The notes: generated by a model from the letters alone, not told the origin. DNA of 64,000 nt from Uranotaenia lowii (GCF_029784155.1 NC_073691.1:65664839-65728838); one strand, 5' to 3'; positions 1 through 11,512 are shown, counted from the stretch's first letter. Program-made: numbers and translations.

Positions 1-1678
1 CATCTTTCATCTGCATCGAATGTGTAGTAAATCTTACGACCCGCTTCACTGCCTCATCTGCTTAATCGAATCCACACCAGGTGGGCGATGACTTTCGTCC
101 GCTCAAAAATGGTGATGTAGATCACCGCATTGGGACCCCTAATGGTACGACTAAGTTAGTATGTTAAAATCTTATGCATGATTTAGCGGCCAAGGCCTAA
201 TAGAGTTGCATCTTTGGAAGATGGAGCGCTTACTTGGTGTAGGTTGCCGAGAAGCTGCCTGCTGCTGAACTGAAGTTACTGTCTTAAAAGATTTAATTAA
301 AAATATTTCTGATTCAGGTTTCCACAGTACAAACCAATTGGATTTTTCATTTCGAAACATGAAGGGTTGCTACCATCTAATTGTTTTGAACAGCCTTGTA
401 TTTTGTATTTTTTAATGTGAATTTATAATTTCTACCCATATTGGATTAGAACATCCACATTTTCTCAATTTGCAAATTTTTATGATAAAAAAAATAAAAC
501 CGATCAAATTTGGTTTTGGATAAAAATATCTAAAAATATTCTTCAGCAGAAGATAAATGACAACCGTTGAAATGACATCTTTCAATGTTGTAACACAAGT
601 TGCGAAATATGCCTGCAGCAAATTTGTCACTTATATTTCGTTTATGCTCCACATAAGCTGTCGTTAAGATTTATTTTTATTAGGCACGCTCAACCACTGA
701 GACCGCATCGTGCTCAATTTAGATTCCATTTTCCAGCTTCCGCATCACCATAGCCAAGTCACATTTTAAGGTCAGAAAGGCAACGACCAACGAGTTTCGC
801 TTCCTGGTTGATGGTTGCAAACTTTCAAAGCTTCTTCTCCAAATGAAACAAGTACTTATCCACCCTTCACACTGGAGGATCGTTCAAAATAAAGGCACGT
901 TATTGCTACTGATTTTCAAACATCCTTCCTACGATATTGGGTGTTTCTAAATCAAACTTCCATCGCAAATAGTAATTTAACTAAGGAGGAGTTCCCGAAC
1001 GGCCCCTTGATGAGAAATAAAGTGAAAGTCTTCTGGGCGGCCCTTGACATCGATTGGCAGTCCTGGTAAAGAACAAGGACTGTTAAAGATACGAACAATG
1101 GCTTCTATGGTTCTTGACATCGAGTTCCGAATGCGAGTTTAGGGGATTCTGGGGCATGTGTTCCGCTTTATGAATTTGAAATTTATTTCTTTATGAATAT
1201 GAGTTAGATCTATATGTCAATATGTTCATTTATGTGTTCACTCTACATCCACACCGCACAACCTATCAACTTGAAATTTGGCATGAAGAAATTTTAGGAT
1301 CTAACAACGGTTTTAGTCATAGTTTTGCACTGATTCTGACCGAAGATTGCACTCATGTTATCTTCAATTTTCTTTTCTTTGCTAGTTTTTTCTATTAACA
1401 CCATTACTGAATCATAAAAACGAGTCGGACGGCTTTTCGCCGAGAATGTTCAGATTTGACCAGATATTTCGGAAATGTAGTAACAATAATGGATAAAATT
1501 TAAGAAGAATCGTTTTCATTTTAATTTTTGTTCTTGGATTTCATGTTATTTCCTTCAAATTTGCCTTAGATGATCGCGATAAAAATAAACTTCATGATTT
1601 TTTTATGCAGATTTTCCACTTTTTCACCTGGAAAAAACAGACCGCCAAAGCACCAAAATTTCAGATCTTTGATAATAT
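1..1678. other. No recognisable gene; AT-rich flank
   Basis: No open frame here has recognisable protein similarity. The first 170 bases and about 650-1140 are less AT-rich and could be decayed transposon, perhaps the lost 3' part of the gypsy element that ends near 1679. I could not identify integrase core motifs in them. Confidence 0.4.
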
Positions 1679-1924
1679 TTAACACAGGCTGGAATTTTGC
1701 CAAGGACGACTTGATTTGGGCCAGGATGACAGCAAAGTTTTAGTAGAAGCTTTCGCGACAGCAGCGCAAGCTCGGCAGGATCGTACGAAGTCCTCGACAT
1801 CTTGGTCTACAGCAGGCCAGTAGACGTAGCTGCGCATCACCACTTTCATTCTATCTTGTCCCGGATGACCATGGTGAAGAGCCTTGAGAATCTGTTGCTG
1901 ATAAATATAACCCCGGAACAACAA
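1679..1924 (-). pseudogene. Ty3/gypsy pol fragment: integrase HHCC zinc domain
   Basis: On the - strand this encodes an integrase N-terminal zinc-binding domain. It shows a GHPG segment, a YWP block and the paired cysteines of SCRACAAV, in the usual HHCC order. It lies just downstream of the RNase H part in another frame, so at least one frameshift separates them. The DDE catalytic core that should follow is not recognisable, so the element is truncated or badly decayed at this end. It cannot be active. Confidence 0.75.
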
Positions 1925-2681
1925 CTCGATCTGCTAGCATGAGGCACTCGCGAACCACAGATAGTCCATCTTTGCGAGCGTAGAATGGACGAATAGAATC
2001 TTCAACCTGCTTCACTGACTTGGGCCATGATGACTGGACGAATTTGATGACTGTTTGAAAAATTTGGTCTTTGATTGTAGCCGCTTGTAGATGCTTCAAA
2101 TTGATTGATAAAACGTAAATTGTCGCATCGATCGTAGCAGTAATTTCTCCCTCTAGATGAACGGAAGCAATCACAAAATCTTCTTCCGGTATGATTTTGG
2201 TATCACTGAGCCGGGAAAGCACGTCAGCATAGCCAAAGTCATCAGTCGAAATGTGCTTTATTTCGAAGTCGTGCGACAGAAGAAATACCGCCCACCGTTG
2301 TAGGCGATTGGTGGTGTGCACAGGAATACCTTTTTTTGATCCGAATACGGCGAGCAGAGGCTTGTGATCGGTGTGCAGGGTGAATTTTCTACCGTAAATG
2401 AAGCGGTGGAATTTGGTGACTCTGAATATAAGCGCCAACGCCTCCTTTTCTACTTGGCCGTACCCTTGTTCGGCCTTGGTGAGTGATCGAGATGCATCAC
2501 ACACGACTTTCACTGACCCATCGTCGTATTTATGCATTAAGCAAGCGCCTACGCCGTAGTTGGATGCATCTGCAGCAACAATGGTCTCCACGGCAGGATC
2601 ATAGTGAGCAAGTAGTAAATCAGAACGTAGAAGGATCTTTAACTGCTCGAAAGAATTTTGACATATTCGTCCCAGTGCCAT
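1925..2681 (-). pseudogene. Ty3/gypsy pol fragment: RNase H
   Basis: This - strand open frame encodes the RT connection and RNase H. Visible landmarks are the AADASNYGVGACL block with its catalytic Asp, the EKEALAL helix with the catalytic Glu, HTDHKPLL with another catalytic Asp, and NRLQRW followed by a (Y/F)ADVLSRL-like segment. This order is characteristic of Ty3/gypsy polyproteins, and the wording is closest to the Mag-type lineage by my memory of the family. The frame shifts before the integrase zinc domain. The four acidic positions look largely intact, but the neighbouring lesions make the unit dead. Confidence 0.85.
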
Positions 2682-3355
2682 TTGGTTTCTTTGCGCAGAA
2701 GAGCATCGAGTGGATGGCGAAGATCGTGCATGTTGCGAACGAATTTCCCAGAAAAATTGATGGCACTAAGGAAAGAACGCAAACTGCTGCAGTCTTTTCC
2801 GGATCGGCCTTGATTCCTCGCTTATTGATGATGAAGCCAAGGTAGTGTATCTCCGACATGAAAAAAGAGCATTTCTCGATCCGCAAGGTAAATCCCCGCT
2901 CTTGAATGCGCTCCAGAGCCTTAAGAAGGTGAGAGCGATGTTCTTCCGGTGTCCGGCCGTGGACAAGCACATCGTCGAAGTAAGCCTCAACCCCATCGAG
3001 TCCTGCAAGTATTGCGTCGACGGTATTCTGTAGCCCACAGGCGAGATGATGTCCAATGACTCTAGGCGATTTAGCTCGAGCTCGATCGACTGCAATGCGG
3101 CAAACGGCACAGGCCCTTTGGCTCGAAAAACTGGCTGAATGTCTGGCATGAGGTACAGCTTTGCTTCTGTTTTATTACAGAAACCCAACGAATCGGTGAA
3201 AAAATTCGAAAACGATATACGCAAACTCTGCACGTCCTCCTGCGATGAACTTATGCGGTGGCAAACCATCCTCAGGGGGACGTCCCATAAGTTGAAGAGT
3301 TCGATGAAGTCGAGGCCTAAAAGATCGAGACCGTGAATATTGGTTACAAATAATT
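2620..3355 (-). pseudogene. Ty3/gypsy pol fragment: protease end and reverse transcriptase with internal deletion
   Basis: Reading the - strand from 3355, the C-terminal protease block (HGLDLLGLDFIEL) leads into the RT start (VPFAAL, then LNRLESLDIISPV). About 3033 the sequence jumps straight to the segment just before the catalytic motif (QNTVDAILAGLDGVEAYFDD, ending near 2965). It then continues with the thumb-side block EKCSFF...IHYLGFII. The fingers and first palm region, roughly a hundred or more residues including the first catalytic Asp, are absent. The YFDD pair is kept. Frames also change near 2690. This is an inactivating internal deletion. Confidence 0.8.
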
Positions 3356-3524
3356 TGAAAAGACATACACCGTCTTAGCCGATTTAGGCTTTACAGACTG
3401 AATAAATGACGTGGACAACTTAAGATTAACATTTAACATCCAGTACCGAGATGGGAATCGAACCCATGCCATCAGTGGACCAGCGATTACCGTTTTACCA
3501 CGCTAACCACTCGACCACCGAGAC
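3356..3524 (-). repeat. tRNA-derived SINE inserted in the gypsy protease
   Basis: Read on the - strand, the 5' part is tRNA-like. It has an A box (TGGTCGAGTGG, near 3506-3516) and a B box (GGGTTCGATTCCC, 3453-3465), and the T-arm ATGGG/CCCAT pairs around a seven-base loop. A tRNA-unrelated body of about 90 bp follows and ends near TGTATGTCTTTTCA. Flanking TACAAATAATTT and TACGCGTAATTT agree at 9 of 12 positions and look like a diverged target duplication. The protease frame reads up to one side and resumes on the other. A second partial copy lies at 40769-40838. Confidence 0.8.
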
Positions 3525-4305
3525 GTACGCGTAATTTACCTGAGCGTTGAACTCCTCTGAGCGAAACGTCGCAATCGATTTTTGCCACTAAGTCCAGGGG
3601 ATGCCCCGAAGCTGTGCGAGCATGCTGCGATGATGGTTTCTTGGTAGGACGTCCTATGCAATTCCAGCTAGCCTCCGAGATGACGGTGATGTCGGAAGCG
3701 CAGTCTAACTGGAGCTCCAGTGGGACGTTATTGATGACCACTGATACATACTTCCTTTGGTGATGAACAGCAACTTGCTTGACGAAGTAGATGCCTTTGG
3801 TTTGCACTGGGAGCTGTTTCAACCTCCTTTTCTTACCAGGATTGGACGACACACACTGGCAGTACCCCTCCTTGTGACCGACTCGTTGGCAATCCTTGCA
3901 GCGATGATCCTGGTACGAACACTCACGGACAAAATGCATTTGACCACATTTCCAGCACGATGTCCTGGGCTTATCACAACTGTTTTTAAATGGTGGTTTG
4001 TTTTGGTTGTGATGATGGGGCGATGAGGCTTTCGATGAGTGCTTGAAGGTGTTCATCTTCTTGGAACTGTCAGCCTTGTGAGTGATTGCGTTCACCGAAG
4101 CACTCTCGCTCGGGGACAACTTGGTGGGGTTTCCCAGGATCGAGGTGGTTCTCCGGAGACTGAGAATACGATGGCACTCGGCAGTAATGTAAGACAACGT
4201 CATTTTTTTTACTACCTTCCAATTTAGCAAGCAGTGATGTTCGTATTTCGGCGTCTTGCTTTGCGTGGAGACCACAAACAAATATGAGACACTTGAAATC
4301 ATCAA
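3525..4305 (-). pseudogene. Ty3/gypsy gag C-terminus (zinc knuckles) and aspartic protease
   Basis: This - strand frame carries two tandem nucleocapsid zinc knuckles: CWKCGQ...H....C, then CKDCQRVGHKEGYC, which is CX2CX4HX4C. The retropepsin active site follows as LDCASDITVIS, where the family usually has a Thr or Gly rather than Cys before the Ala/Ser. The protease is interrupted by the SINE at 3356-3524 and its C-terminal block resumes beyond it. Gag upstream (4409-4837) is in a different frame. This order (gag, knuckles, protease, RT, RNase H, integrase) gives the orientation of the element. Confidence 0.85.
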
Positions 4306-4408
4306 TCGAACAAGCCGCTACACCGAAATCTTCACAGAAGCGGTTAACTTTACCTGAATAGGCTAGGAAGTCATCAGATGCACTTTTGCTGAGCGTGAGA
4401 CAGCAATA

Positions 4409-4837
4409 TCACTTGCAAAAAGTTGATGTATGTGCGCCGAATAACTCCATGAGTTTTTTCACTGTGTCGTCGAAATTACACTCCCGTGGTAGCTTAAGCA
4501 AGATGTGGTTTGTATACTTCGTGTGGGATTTGTCGCTCAGTTTGCGGAGCAACAAACGAACTTTAGCTGCATCGTCCAAGCTTGCTGCATCGACCCGAAA
4601 TGCTTTCTCATGACGGCTGAACCAATTGTCGAAAGTGAGGTTAGACTCCGGATCGAAGTGGAATTCTGCAATGGATTTTGCCAAAGATTCCATCCTGGCA
4701 TCGGTGGTCACAGGTCCTCCAACAGGGGTGATTGTTGCTGCTGAAGCCGTTGCATTCCGTAACAATGCCCGCTCGGTGAGGAGTTTTTGCTGGGTGTCCA
4801 TCAGGCTGACGAACATTTTCTTGAATTCCTCATACAT
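4409..4837 (-). pseudogene. Ty3/gypsy gag N-terminal half
   Basis: 142 codons open on the - strand from an ATG at 4837. It contains a capsid-like core with an F.FDPES..TFDNW block, a DDAAKVRLLLRKL helix and a TVKKLMELFGAH segment, as in Mag-like gypsy Gag proteins. It lies about 60-80 bp downstream of the presumed primer-binding region, as expected for the first ORF. The frame is lost before the zinc knuckles begin. Confidence 0.75.
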
Positions 4838-4893
4838 TGTTTACCACGGAACGTTATTATTGGTGAATTATCACTGAACGTGGGATTCAATTC

Positions 4894-4914
4894 ACACTCC
4901 TCGTCGCCAAAATG
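4894..4914 (-). promoter_or_regulatory. Gypsy 5' LTR end and primer-binding region (candidate)
   Basis: On the - strand, CTACAACA (a typical LTR 3' end in CA) is followed by TTTTGGCGACGAGGA. That resembles the leader of Mag-like gypsy elements, and the gag ATG follows at 4837. The LTR would extend rightwards to an unresolved boundary, at or before the short element at 5126. No 3' LTR was found. Confidence 0.5.
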
Positions 4915-5125
4915 TTGTAGATCTCAGAAGTCGAATAGCATGACATAAAAGACGCAAATTACTTATGACAACGTTTTTTCTAAGATCGACGTAAAAATTA
5001 GAGTAGTAGCTTGGCACGCAATACATAAAGTAATTTTAATACCGGATATCCAGACGGGATTTATAATAAGCCTAAGCGTTATAATTTCGCAGGGTTGTGC
5101 ACTTTATTGCAGTTCCAAGGGGTCC

Positions 5126-5385
5126 AACAATAACCATGAGAAATTTTTTGAAAGCATTAAATACGATACGAGTTCAAAACTGCTGAAGGAAAATAAAATT
5201 TTGTTGATATTTTTTCTTTTTGATTTTTTGTTGAGTAATTCCTGGATTTTGACCAAATTTACCCGGATATTGCCCGGATTTTTGGTCGACATTTTGGAAT
5301 CAAATGCCCGGATTTTGCCAGGTTTTAGGATAAAATAGCCTGGATTTCCCGGCCCGGGTACGTGCTGAAAAAAATCTGGCAACCT
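5126..5385 (-). repeat. Partial copy of the AGGTTGCCAGA-terminal short element
   Basis: The right end at 5385 is the terminal motif (reverse complement AGGTTGCCAGA) followed by TA. Inward are the family's CAGCACGTACCCGGGCCGG block and repeated CCGGG(A/C)AT-type words. The other terminus is missing or unrecognisable. Compare full copies at 36395-36830 and 45429-45870. Confidence 0.7.
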
Positions 5386-6877
5386 TATCCTAAAGAGGAA
5401 TGCAGAATAGTAGTTAAAAAAAACCGATATCCGAACCCGGCGGGCTAATTGTGCAACTGAAATATGTTTCGGTCATATGACATGTTTAATCAAATTCGTA
5501 TTAGGCTCTTCTATTTTTACCTTTATTATCAATAGTGTTTCGATTTAAAATTTCTATGATAAAAAGCAAAAATTTTATATGGTTAACTCATTTTTTCTTC
5601 ATAGAGGCATTAAGCCTACCGATAGTCTGCTGGATATTTTTAGTTAAAAATAACCGAATAACAGTTAATATAAATGCCAAATCGATTTACTTTTTAAAGA
5701 TTGTTCACAGTATTTTGGTTTACCGAATATAAACCGCTATAGTTTCAGTCAAACGAGCTTTAAAAAAATACCGAACTGATAAGAAAACTCCGCATGTTTG
5801 AAATTTGGTAAAAAAAAACAAGTTCGTTGATTTTCGCTTGATGTGTTGAAATTTTTAAATTAAATTTCGTTTGTAAAAAAATAAAAGCACATCTCCATGT
5901 CATAACGACACATCATGTGTTGCTACTCTCAATGCTTATAAAAACAAGCAAAAAAGGTAAGCAAATTATGTTAAACGAATATTTAGTAAATGCATTTCAC
6001 TTACATTTATTTAGACACTAGAACCTTAGCTTTTGTCGAAACAAAATATTATGTGGGTATTAAAAGGTCTTTTTAGTGCCGAATCTCCAGATCTCTGTAA
6101 GATTCTCGCTTATCCAGTTCTCCACATTCACTATACATAAACATAAATATGCTTGTGTGGCAAGTTAGAGTATATTGATGGTGACTTGGTAATTTTTTTT
6201 AAATTTAAAATTGCATCTATCGTCTATATTTTCAAATATCCCCGATTTGTCCATTACCATGTAAATGGTCCATGGCACCATGTAAAAATATATGGAAAAT
6301 GTATATAAAGCAGTCATCAGGGCTTCAAACCATTTGTCATTTGACAAAACCAATATTTTCAACAACACATTTTTGACAAATATGACGAATCGACTCGTTT
6401 AGCGAAATCGTTCGCAATTTTTCTGTTTCCATCATCTCCTACAGGGCAAAAAATTAACCACGAAAAAAGTGAACTCCATTCGAAGGAAAAGTGAAAGGAT
6501 TTGGCTGTGGTCGACAAAAGACAACAGTTGGAACAAGCACCCGGTGTCGAATAAATCTGCAATAATGTGCACCGTAAACGCCCTGTGCAGAGTGATCTTG
6601 AAGTTGCAGCAGAGCAAGTGGCCATCAAAATTGATCACTTGGCTTGTGAGGTTTTTTAGCTCTGCTCTCTTATGAACAAAGCTCCTTTTAAAAGGAACCA
6701 TATAAATATCAATCGGCAATCATCGCACCGGGGTCGAAAGGGTAAATAGTGCATTTTATTGATTGTACACCAATGACATCATTCTGACAGGGGAACATGG
6801 ATCAAATTTCTTGTTTACTTTAACTAACATTTGCTTAGTCATAACAATTTCATGATATTTTATTGAAATGTTAAATA
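5386..6877. other. AT-rich interval without a recognisable gene
   Basis: No gene is supported. About 5744-5850 resembles a diverged copy of the short palindromic element at 7944-8100 (TACCGAAC and GTTCGTT words in opposite orientation). About 6440-6680 is less AT-rich than its surroundings but carries stop codons in every frame I followed. It may be an old coding relic. Confidence 0.35.
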
Positions 6878-7077
6878 GGGTAACGGACTTATTTTGGAGG
6901 GACTTATTTTGGTCCATCTTATCTAGTTCTCTTATATTGCAACTAATCATGCAAATACAATAAAAGCCCGGGCACTAAATATATTTCACTAAATTTTTAC
7001 ATGATTGGTTATATTATAAGAGAGCTAGACAAAGTGGTCCAAAATAAGTCCCCTTGTCCAAAATAATTCCAACGCCC
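6878..7077. mobile_element. MITE, 200 bp, TA-flanked
   Basis: The ends are inverted: left GGGTAACGGACTTATTTTGG, right (reverse complement) GGGCGTTGGAATTATTTTGG. Most of the interior is also self-complementary, for example ACTTATTTTGGTCC against GGTCCAAAATAAGT. TA dinucleotides sit at 6876-6877 and 7078-7079, the target-site signature of the Tc1/mariner superfamily. It has no coding capacity. Confidence 0.7.
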
Positions 7078-7943
7078 TACATATTGAACACATTACTTAT
7101 AACATGCACGCTAAAAAGATTTTTTTAATATAAATAGCACTATGTGGAATGGTTTAATTGTCCAAACAATACATTCGTTGCCTAAATGTATGCAGTACTT
7201 TTATACTTTCTCTCATAGACTCTCATAGACTCTCAAGACTAGCATTAGATTTATTCTTTAAAAAAAGATTGTTTTAAGCTACCCTTCCTCTGGGAAGGAT
7301 ACATTATGCATGTTTTTGATCCGTTGAAAATAACAGAAGAAACTAAAAGTTGCTCTAACTACGTGAATGTGATAACCCATCAAAAGCCTTGTGGTTATAA
7401 ACACATTTCGGACCAAATACAAGAATTTTCATTCTTTTGTTTGTCGCAAATATTCTTCTTTAAGAAACGTAACTCGAATATTTTGAATTGAACAAAAAAA
7501 ACTTTATTCTACAAAATTAAGCACAACAACCACGGCAACTGAAATAAACTTAATGCTAGCCCATCGAGTTTTGAAATAACGATTCCCGAATTTCAGTGTT
7601 TCTTAGTTCAGATTTTTCTGCCGCCTTTAATGTGTTTATATACAGAACTCATTATTTGAAGCAATAAAAAAAATTGCATGCTACCTCAATTGATTATAAA
7701 AATTATTTTCAATTTGAATTTCCAACTTTTATGATCATGAAAATATATCATCTATGAAAATTATCGATGCCTACATCAAATCATAAAAACAATTATTTCA
7801 TAAAACCACAAATAGTTGAAAATGTAGGTTATTAGTCAGTTTTGTTCATTTTATTACTTGATATAAATAAAATCTTAATAAAGTGGCGTAATTGGTGGGC
7901 TCAGACATATAGAACAACAATATCCCAGATCCAATGAAAGCTA
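7078..7943. other. AT-rich interval, no gene seen
   Basis: Nothing is supported beyond a short direct repetition of CTCTCATAGA near 7211-7235. Confidence 0.3.
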
Positions 7944-8100
7944 CACAGTAAACGAAAGTTACCTAGTTCGGTAATGAAGAATCGATTTACCGATGTTCGT
8001 TTATTTTTTACCGAAAAAATTACCGAACAGTTTAACGATTTACACATGTTAGGATTTCGGTAAAAAAAATTAACGAACTCGGTTATTTTCGTTTACTGTG
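7944..8100. mobile_element. MITE, 157 bp, near-palindromic, TA-flanked
   Basis: The left end CACAGTAAACGAAAGTTACC and the right end (reverse complement CACAGTAAACGAAAATAACC) form a terminal inverted repeat of about 33 bp with few mismatches. It is flanked by TA at 7942-7943 and 8101-8102. The interior keeps repeating TACCGAAC-type words. It is a noncoding mariner-type derivative by structure; no transposase source is visible in the window. Confidence 0.8.
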
Positions 8101-8102
8101 TA

Positions 8103-9597
8103 ACTTGATAATTTTCAATCACGAAATTTCCTTATTGACGAATGGTCGCACCACAAATGGATCGGATCAAAATCGTTTTGCAGCGTTCGCGTTGACAGTT
8201 AAACTGGTGCAAATGGTACGCTTTATCAATGCTTTATGTTCTGAAGAGAGACCATTGCAATTGTATGAATCATATTTTGCGTGTAATTGTCAGTCTTGAT
8301 ATGATCGATCTACTCAAAAGAGCTAGATTTCCTTTCAAGGATTCAAAATAAAAGATCGGTATTGTTTGAAAGATAATCTATTAACGGTCGAAAATGTACT
8401 TATTCAATAGGCCTGCACTTCACACTCATGTCTGTTATGTTAACTGCTTGAACTTGCTTGTTTTTTTTTATTTTAGAATATTTTTTATGATCCTCAGGTT
8501 TTAGGAGATTGTTTTTGACAAAATTTTCTGCTCAGTTGTTTAAGTTATATGAAAAATACATTTTTATATTTACGTTATCTTAATTCAGCAACAGCTAAAA
8601 CAAAAAAACCCTAAAATCAAGATAATGAATTTTATACCCCCTTCTTATCTCATTGAATATAACCAAATCAGCATCAGATGGAAAAACTACTTTTCATTCA
8701 ATTCACACTGACAATCAATGTGAAGCAAAGGTTCTGATTCAAGTGATTATGATTGAACATTTGATTTTTTTTTCAATTTATCGATTTACAACTATTTTAA
8801 TGAGATGTAAAAAGTAAGCGCCCAAAAATTGCTTATAATTCAATTTTAGAAAGTTCCTTTTTGACGCTAAAGCTAAACAAACAATTTACAAATTAAAAAT
8901 AAAACAAGGCAAAATCTAAAATAACTTAAGTGAAAGAAAATTAAATGATGTTTATTGAATTTAATTACATGATAAATTTGTTCTAGGGTTCTTAAGATTC
9001 GAATAGATAGTAAAGTTGTACCTTCAACGCCTTGATAAAACACTAAGCATTTGGCCGGAAAGCTGCGAAAAGGATCCTAAAAATATGTTTAGATCTGGAA
9101 AAAGCATCCTGCTTTATTAATTGACAAGTTTGCTAATGGAATCATTAAAAACAGCCCAATCCAAAGACAAACGTGCATAAAGAAAGTGCACAACTCCAAC
9201 AAAACAAAACCATTGGAATTTTCGCTCTGCAAAATTAATTACTTGTTTGCATAAAAAAAACAGACAAAATCATGACTGCCAAAAACAAAAACTGATAAGT
9301 AGAAAAAAGTCCTAAAATGAAAAAAAAAAATATCTTTGTCTAGGAGTCACTACGCTTAGTTTTAAAAACTCAATTTATGGATTTGTTATTATCATATCAA
9401 GCAAAATTACATCAACACAGTCAATAATAAGGTTCAGTCAGTGACAAAAGTCAGTAATCAAGAACTATTTCCACTAGTATTTTGCTTTTGTGCCTTGTGT
9501 TTGGATGTTTTATAAAATTATTCGCACTGACTTTTTGAGTTCATTAAGATCACCATGAAGATATTTAATAAAATTATAAACAAATATGTTACACCTA
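8103..9597. other. AT-rich interval, no gene seen
   Basis: Scattered short open frames only, with no recognisable motifs. Confidence 0.3.
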
Positions 9598-9722
9598 AGG
9601 TCGCCAGATTTTTTTTCAGCACGTGCCCGGGTCGGATAAATCAGAGCAATTTTATCCAAAAACCAGGCAAAGTCCGGGCACTTGATTAAAAATTCGACGA
9701 CCAAAAATCTTGGCAATATTCA
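9598..9722 (+). repeat. Half copy of the AGGTTGCCAGA-terminal short element
   Basis: It begins AGGTCGCCAGATTTTTTTTC after a TA and continues with the diagnostic CAGCACGTGCCCGGG and AAAGTCCGGGCA blocks. It breaks off near 9722 without the second terminus. Confidence 0.7.
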
Positions 9723-9784
9723 GAAAAAAATTGTTTTTAAGTTAATTGATTCTCGGTTTTCAGTCTCAAGTTTTTTTTAGTGAA

Positions 9785-9856
9785 AACGACTTTATTTTTA
9801 CATGTCCAATGTTTCGATCCTTATAGGATCTTCATCAGGGACGAAAAAGTCGTCAA
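9785..9856 (-). ncRNA. Hammerhead-ribozyme-like motif
   Basis: On the - strand the core reads CTGATGA, then a five-pair helix (GATCC/GGATC, loop TATAA), then GAAAC. Proximal stem I would be GTCC with GGAC. A second helix, GACGACTTT with AAAGTCGTT, closes beyond an internal loop. This is the layout of the minimal type I hammerheads known from Penelope-like elements and retrozymes. Two departures are visible: an extra A between the CTGATGA core and helix II, and CA where the dimer-forming stem III dinucleotide is usually CG. Cleavage would be expected after ATT. It may be a decayed or simply similar sequence. Confidence 0.4.
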
Positions 9857-10162
9857 TTATTTGTCCGGTTTAATACGGCGTATCGCTTTCCAGCTAACAT
9901 GAAGTCGTAATGGAAATGATAATCCAAATCGAATATTGAGACATTTTCAATGATTATCGTAAACACGTTGGTATTGAGTGATTTTCTATCATTCATTTAC
10001 GACAAGCTTTGCCCAACAAAAATTGAATCGGATAGCAGTTTAGTCAATTCGTAAATATGCCTCCAGAAAGTTGAGAATATGCTCATTCGACATTTACGAT
10101 TTGAGTAAACTGATTTACGATAAATGGGCGGTCCTTCAATTGACACTCTCTCCGGTCTCTTC

Positions 10163-10225
10163 TTCTTGAGTTGGCATCGTGGTAAGATACCGGTCTGCGA
10201 ACTCGGAGGACTGGAGTTCAAATCT
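10163..10225 (+). repeat. tRNA-like segment (possible SINE head)
   Basis: It contains TGGCATCGTGG, resembling a pol III A box, and GAGTTCAAATCTC, resembling a B box, 35-40 bases apart, followed by a T-rich run. It does not fold into a convincing complete cloverleaf, so it is not called a tRNA gene. Confidence 0.35.
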
Positions 10226-10459
10226 CGGTCGAGGAAATTTTTTTTCGTTTATTTTGCTTTTTGTTGGAAAATCGAATCGTTGGAATCTTGTCATTGTAGA
10301 TATATCGCCTCCACTTTTGTAGCTATATGCTATTTAGGTAAGTTTAATACAATCTTTTTATCTGGTATTTTTGTTTGAATAATTCTGTTGTTCCTGCGTT
10401 ATACCTTCATAAATGTTTGCTGGGTTACTGCTGTCGGTTCCTGTTTCAAAAGTTAAAAA

Positions 10460-10500
10460 GCGCAAGATGTGGGTTCAAGTCCTACCGGGAGACAAGGCGA
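10460..10500 (+). repeat. Fragment related to the tRNA-like arm of the palindromic element
   Basis: About 41 bases nearly match 45214-45254 in the palindromic retroposon, including the B-box region GTGGGTTCAAGTC and CCGGGAGACAAGGCGA. The remainder of that element is not present here, so this is a solo 3' part of the tRNA-like module. Confidence 0.6.
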
Positions 10501-10882
10501 GTTTTATGGTTCAACAGGTCTTGGTCGTTCTAAAAAGTTGAAAAAGGTCTTTGTCTATCAAGTTGTACATTAACTTTATAGTACAAAAATAAATTTGTAG
10601 TTGAATTCTCCATTGGAATGATCAGTTTTCCAGTAGGCGCATACAAAACGTATCATTTCAATTGGTCTAACTTTCTAATTTTTTTTTAACATAGTAACCA
10701 ATATTTCACAAAACGAATTGAATCGCTATATACAAAAATTGTTGATGCCACATGAAATCCATTTTCAATGAGGTTCGAGCAACGGAAATTCATAAGATTT
10801 TTTTTTGTATTTTAAAATATTTTTGAAATCGAATTTCACATTAAATGTTGCATTATTCAAAAAAGAATTATAAAACATCAAA

Positions 10883-11401
10883 CTAACCCTTTAATGCATG
10901 ACTTTTTTTTAATGTGAATTGCAGTTATAGATTCAGTGGAATAAAAACATTTTATTTCGAATATCAAAACTATGTTATTTTGAGAATTATGAAAGTTGTC
11001 CTCCATAAAAGTTGAAAAATAATTTTTGAAAGTCCTAGTTCATTTCAATACGGTTTTGCAATTTTTTTTAAAATCTTGTTTATTGGGAGAAGAAAGGTGT
11101 TTGAGATTGATTGGGGTTAAAAAATTTGTTGCAATTTGCAAATCTAAAGAAATAACAGCGATTTTCCAAAACTACCTTTTTCAAAAAAAAAAAAATAAAC
11201 TTGGTCTTTGCCATTTTTTGGCAAACTTTGTTCGATATCTCACACATAAATTGAATAATCTTAAAAAAAAACCATGAGCTAATTTCTTCAAATCTCTGAA
11301 ATATTTTTGTGAATACATCATTCAAAAATAGCCACGCGTTTTCGAGATATTTGGATTTTGATCAGTGTTGTTTTAAAACAACACTATCATTAAAGGGTTA
11401 G
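10883..11401. mobile_element. Short inverted-repeat element, 519 bp
   Basis: The termini are a perfect 14-bp inverted repeat, CTAACCCTTTAATG at the left and its complement at 11388-11401. The interior is AT-rich and contains no convincing coding frame. The superfamily is undecided because no clear target duplication is seen. Confidence 0.6.
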
Positions 11402-11512
11402 TAACCTATGTTATGAAATTCAAAAATAAAATTTAAATTTTGGATCCGATTTTATTAAATTTTGTTAGAATCTAACATATCTACGTATTATGGACGGCCG
11501 TGAAACAAGTAC

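Noticed and set aside
3430..3524. Functional tRNA gene
   Set aside because: The A and B boxes are good, but the segment is joined to a tRNA-unrelated body, recurs without its head at 40769, and sits in a gypsy element with a candidate duplication, so it is a SINE.
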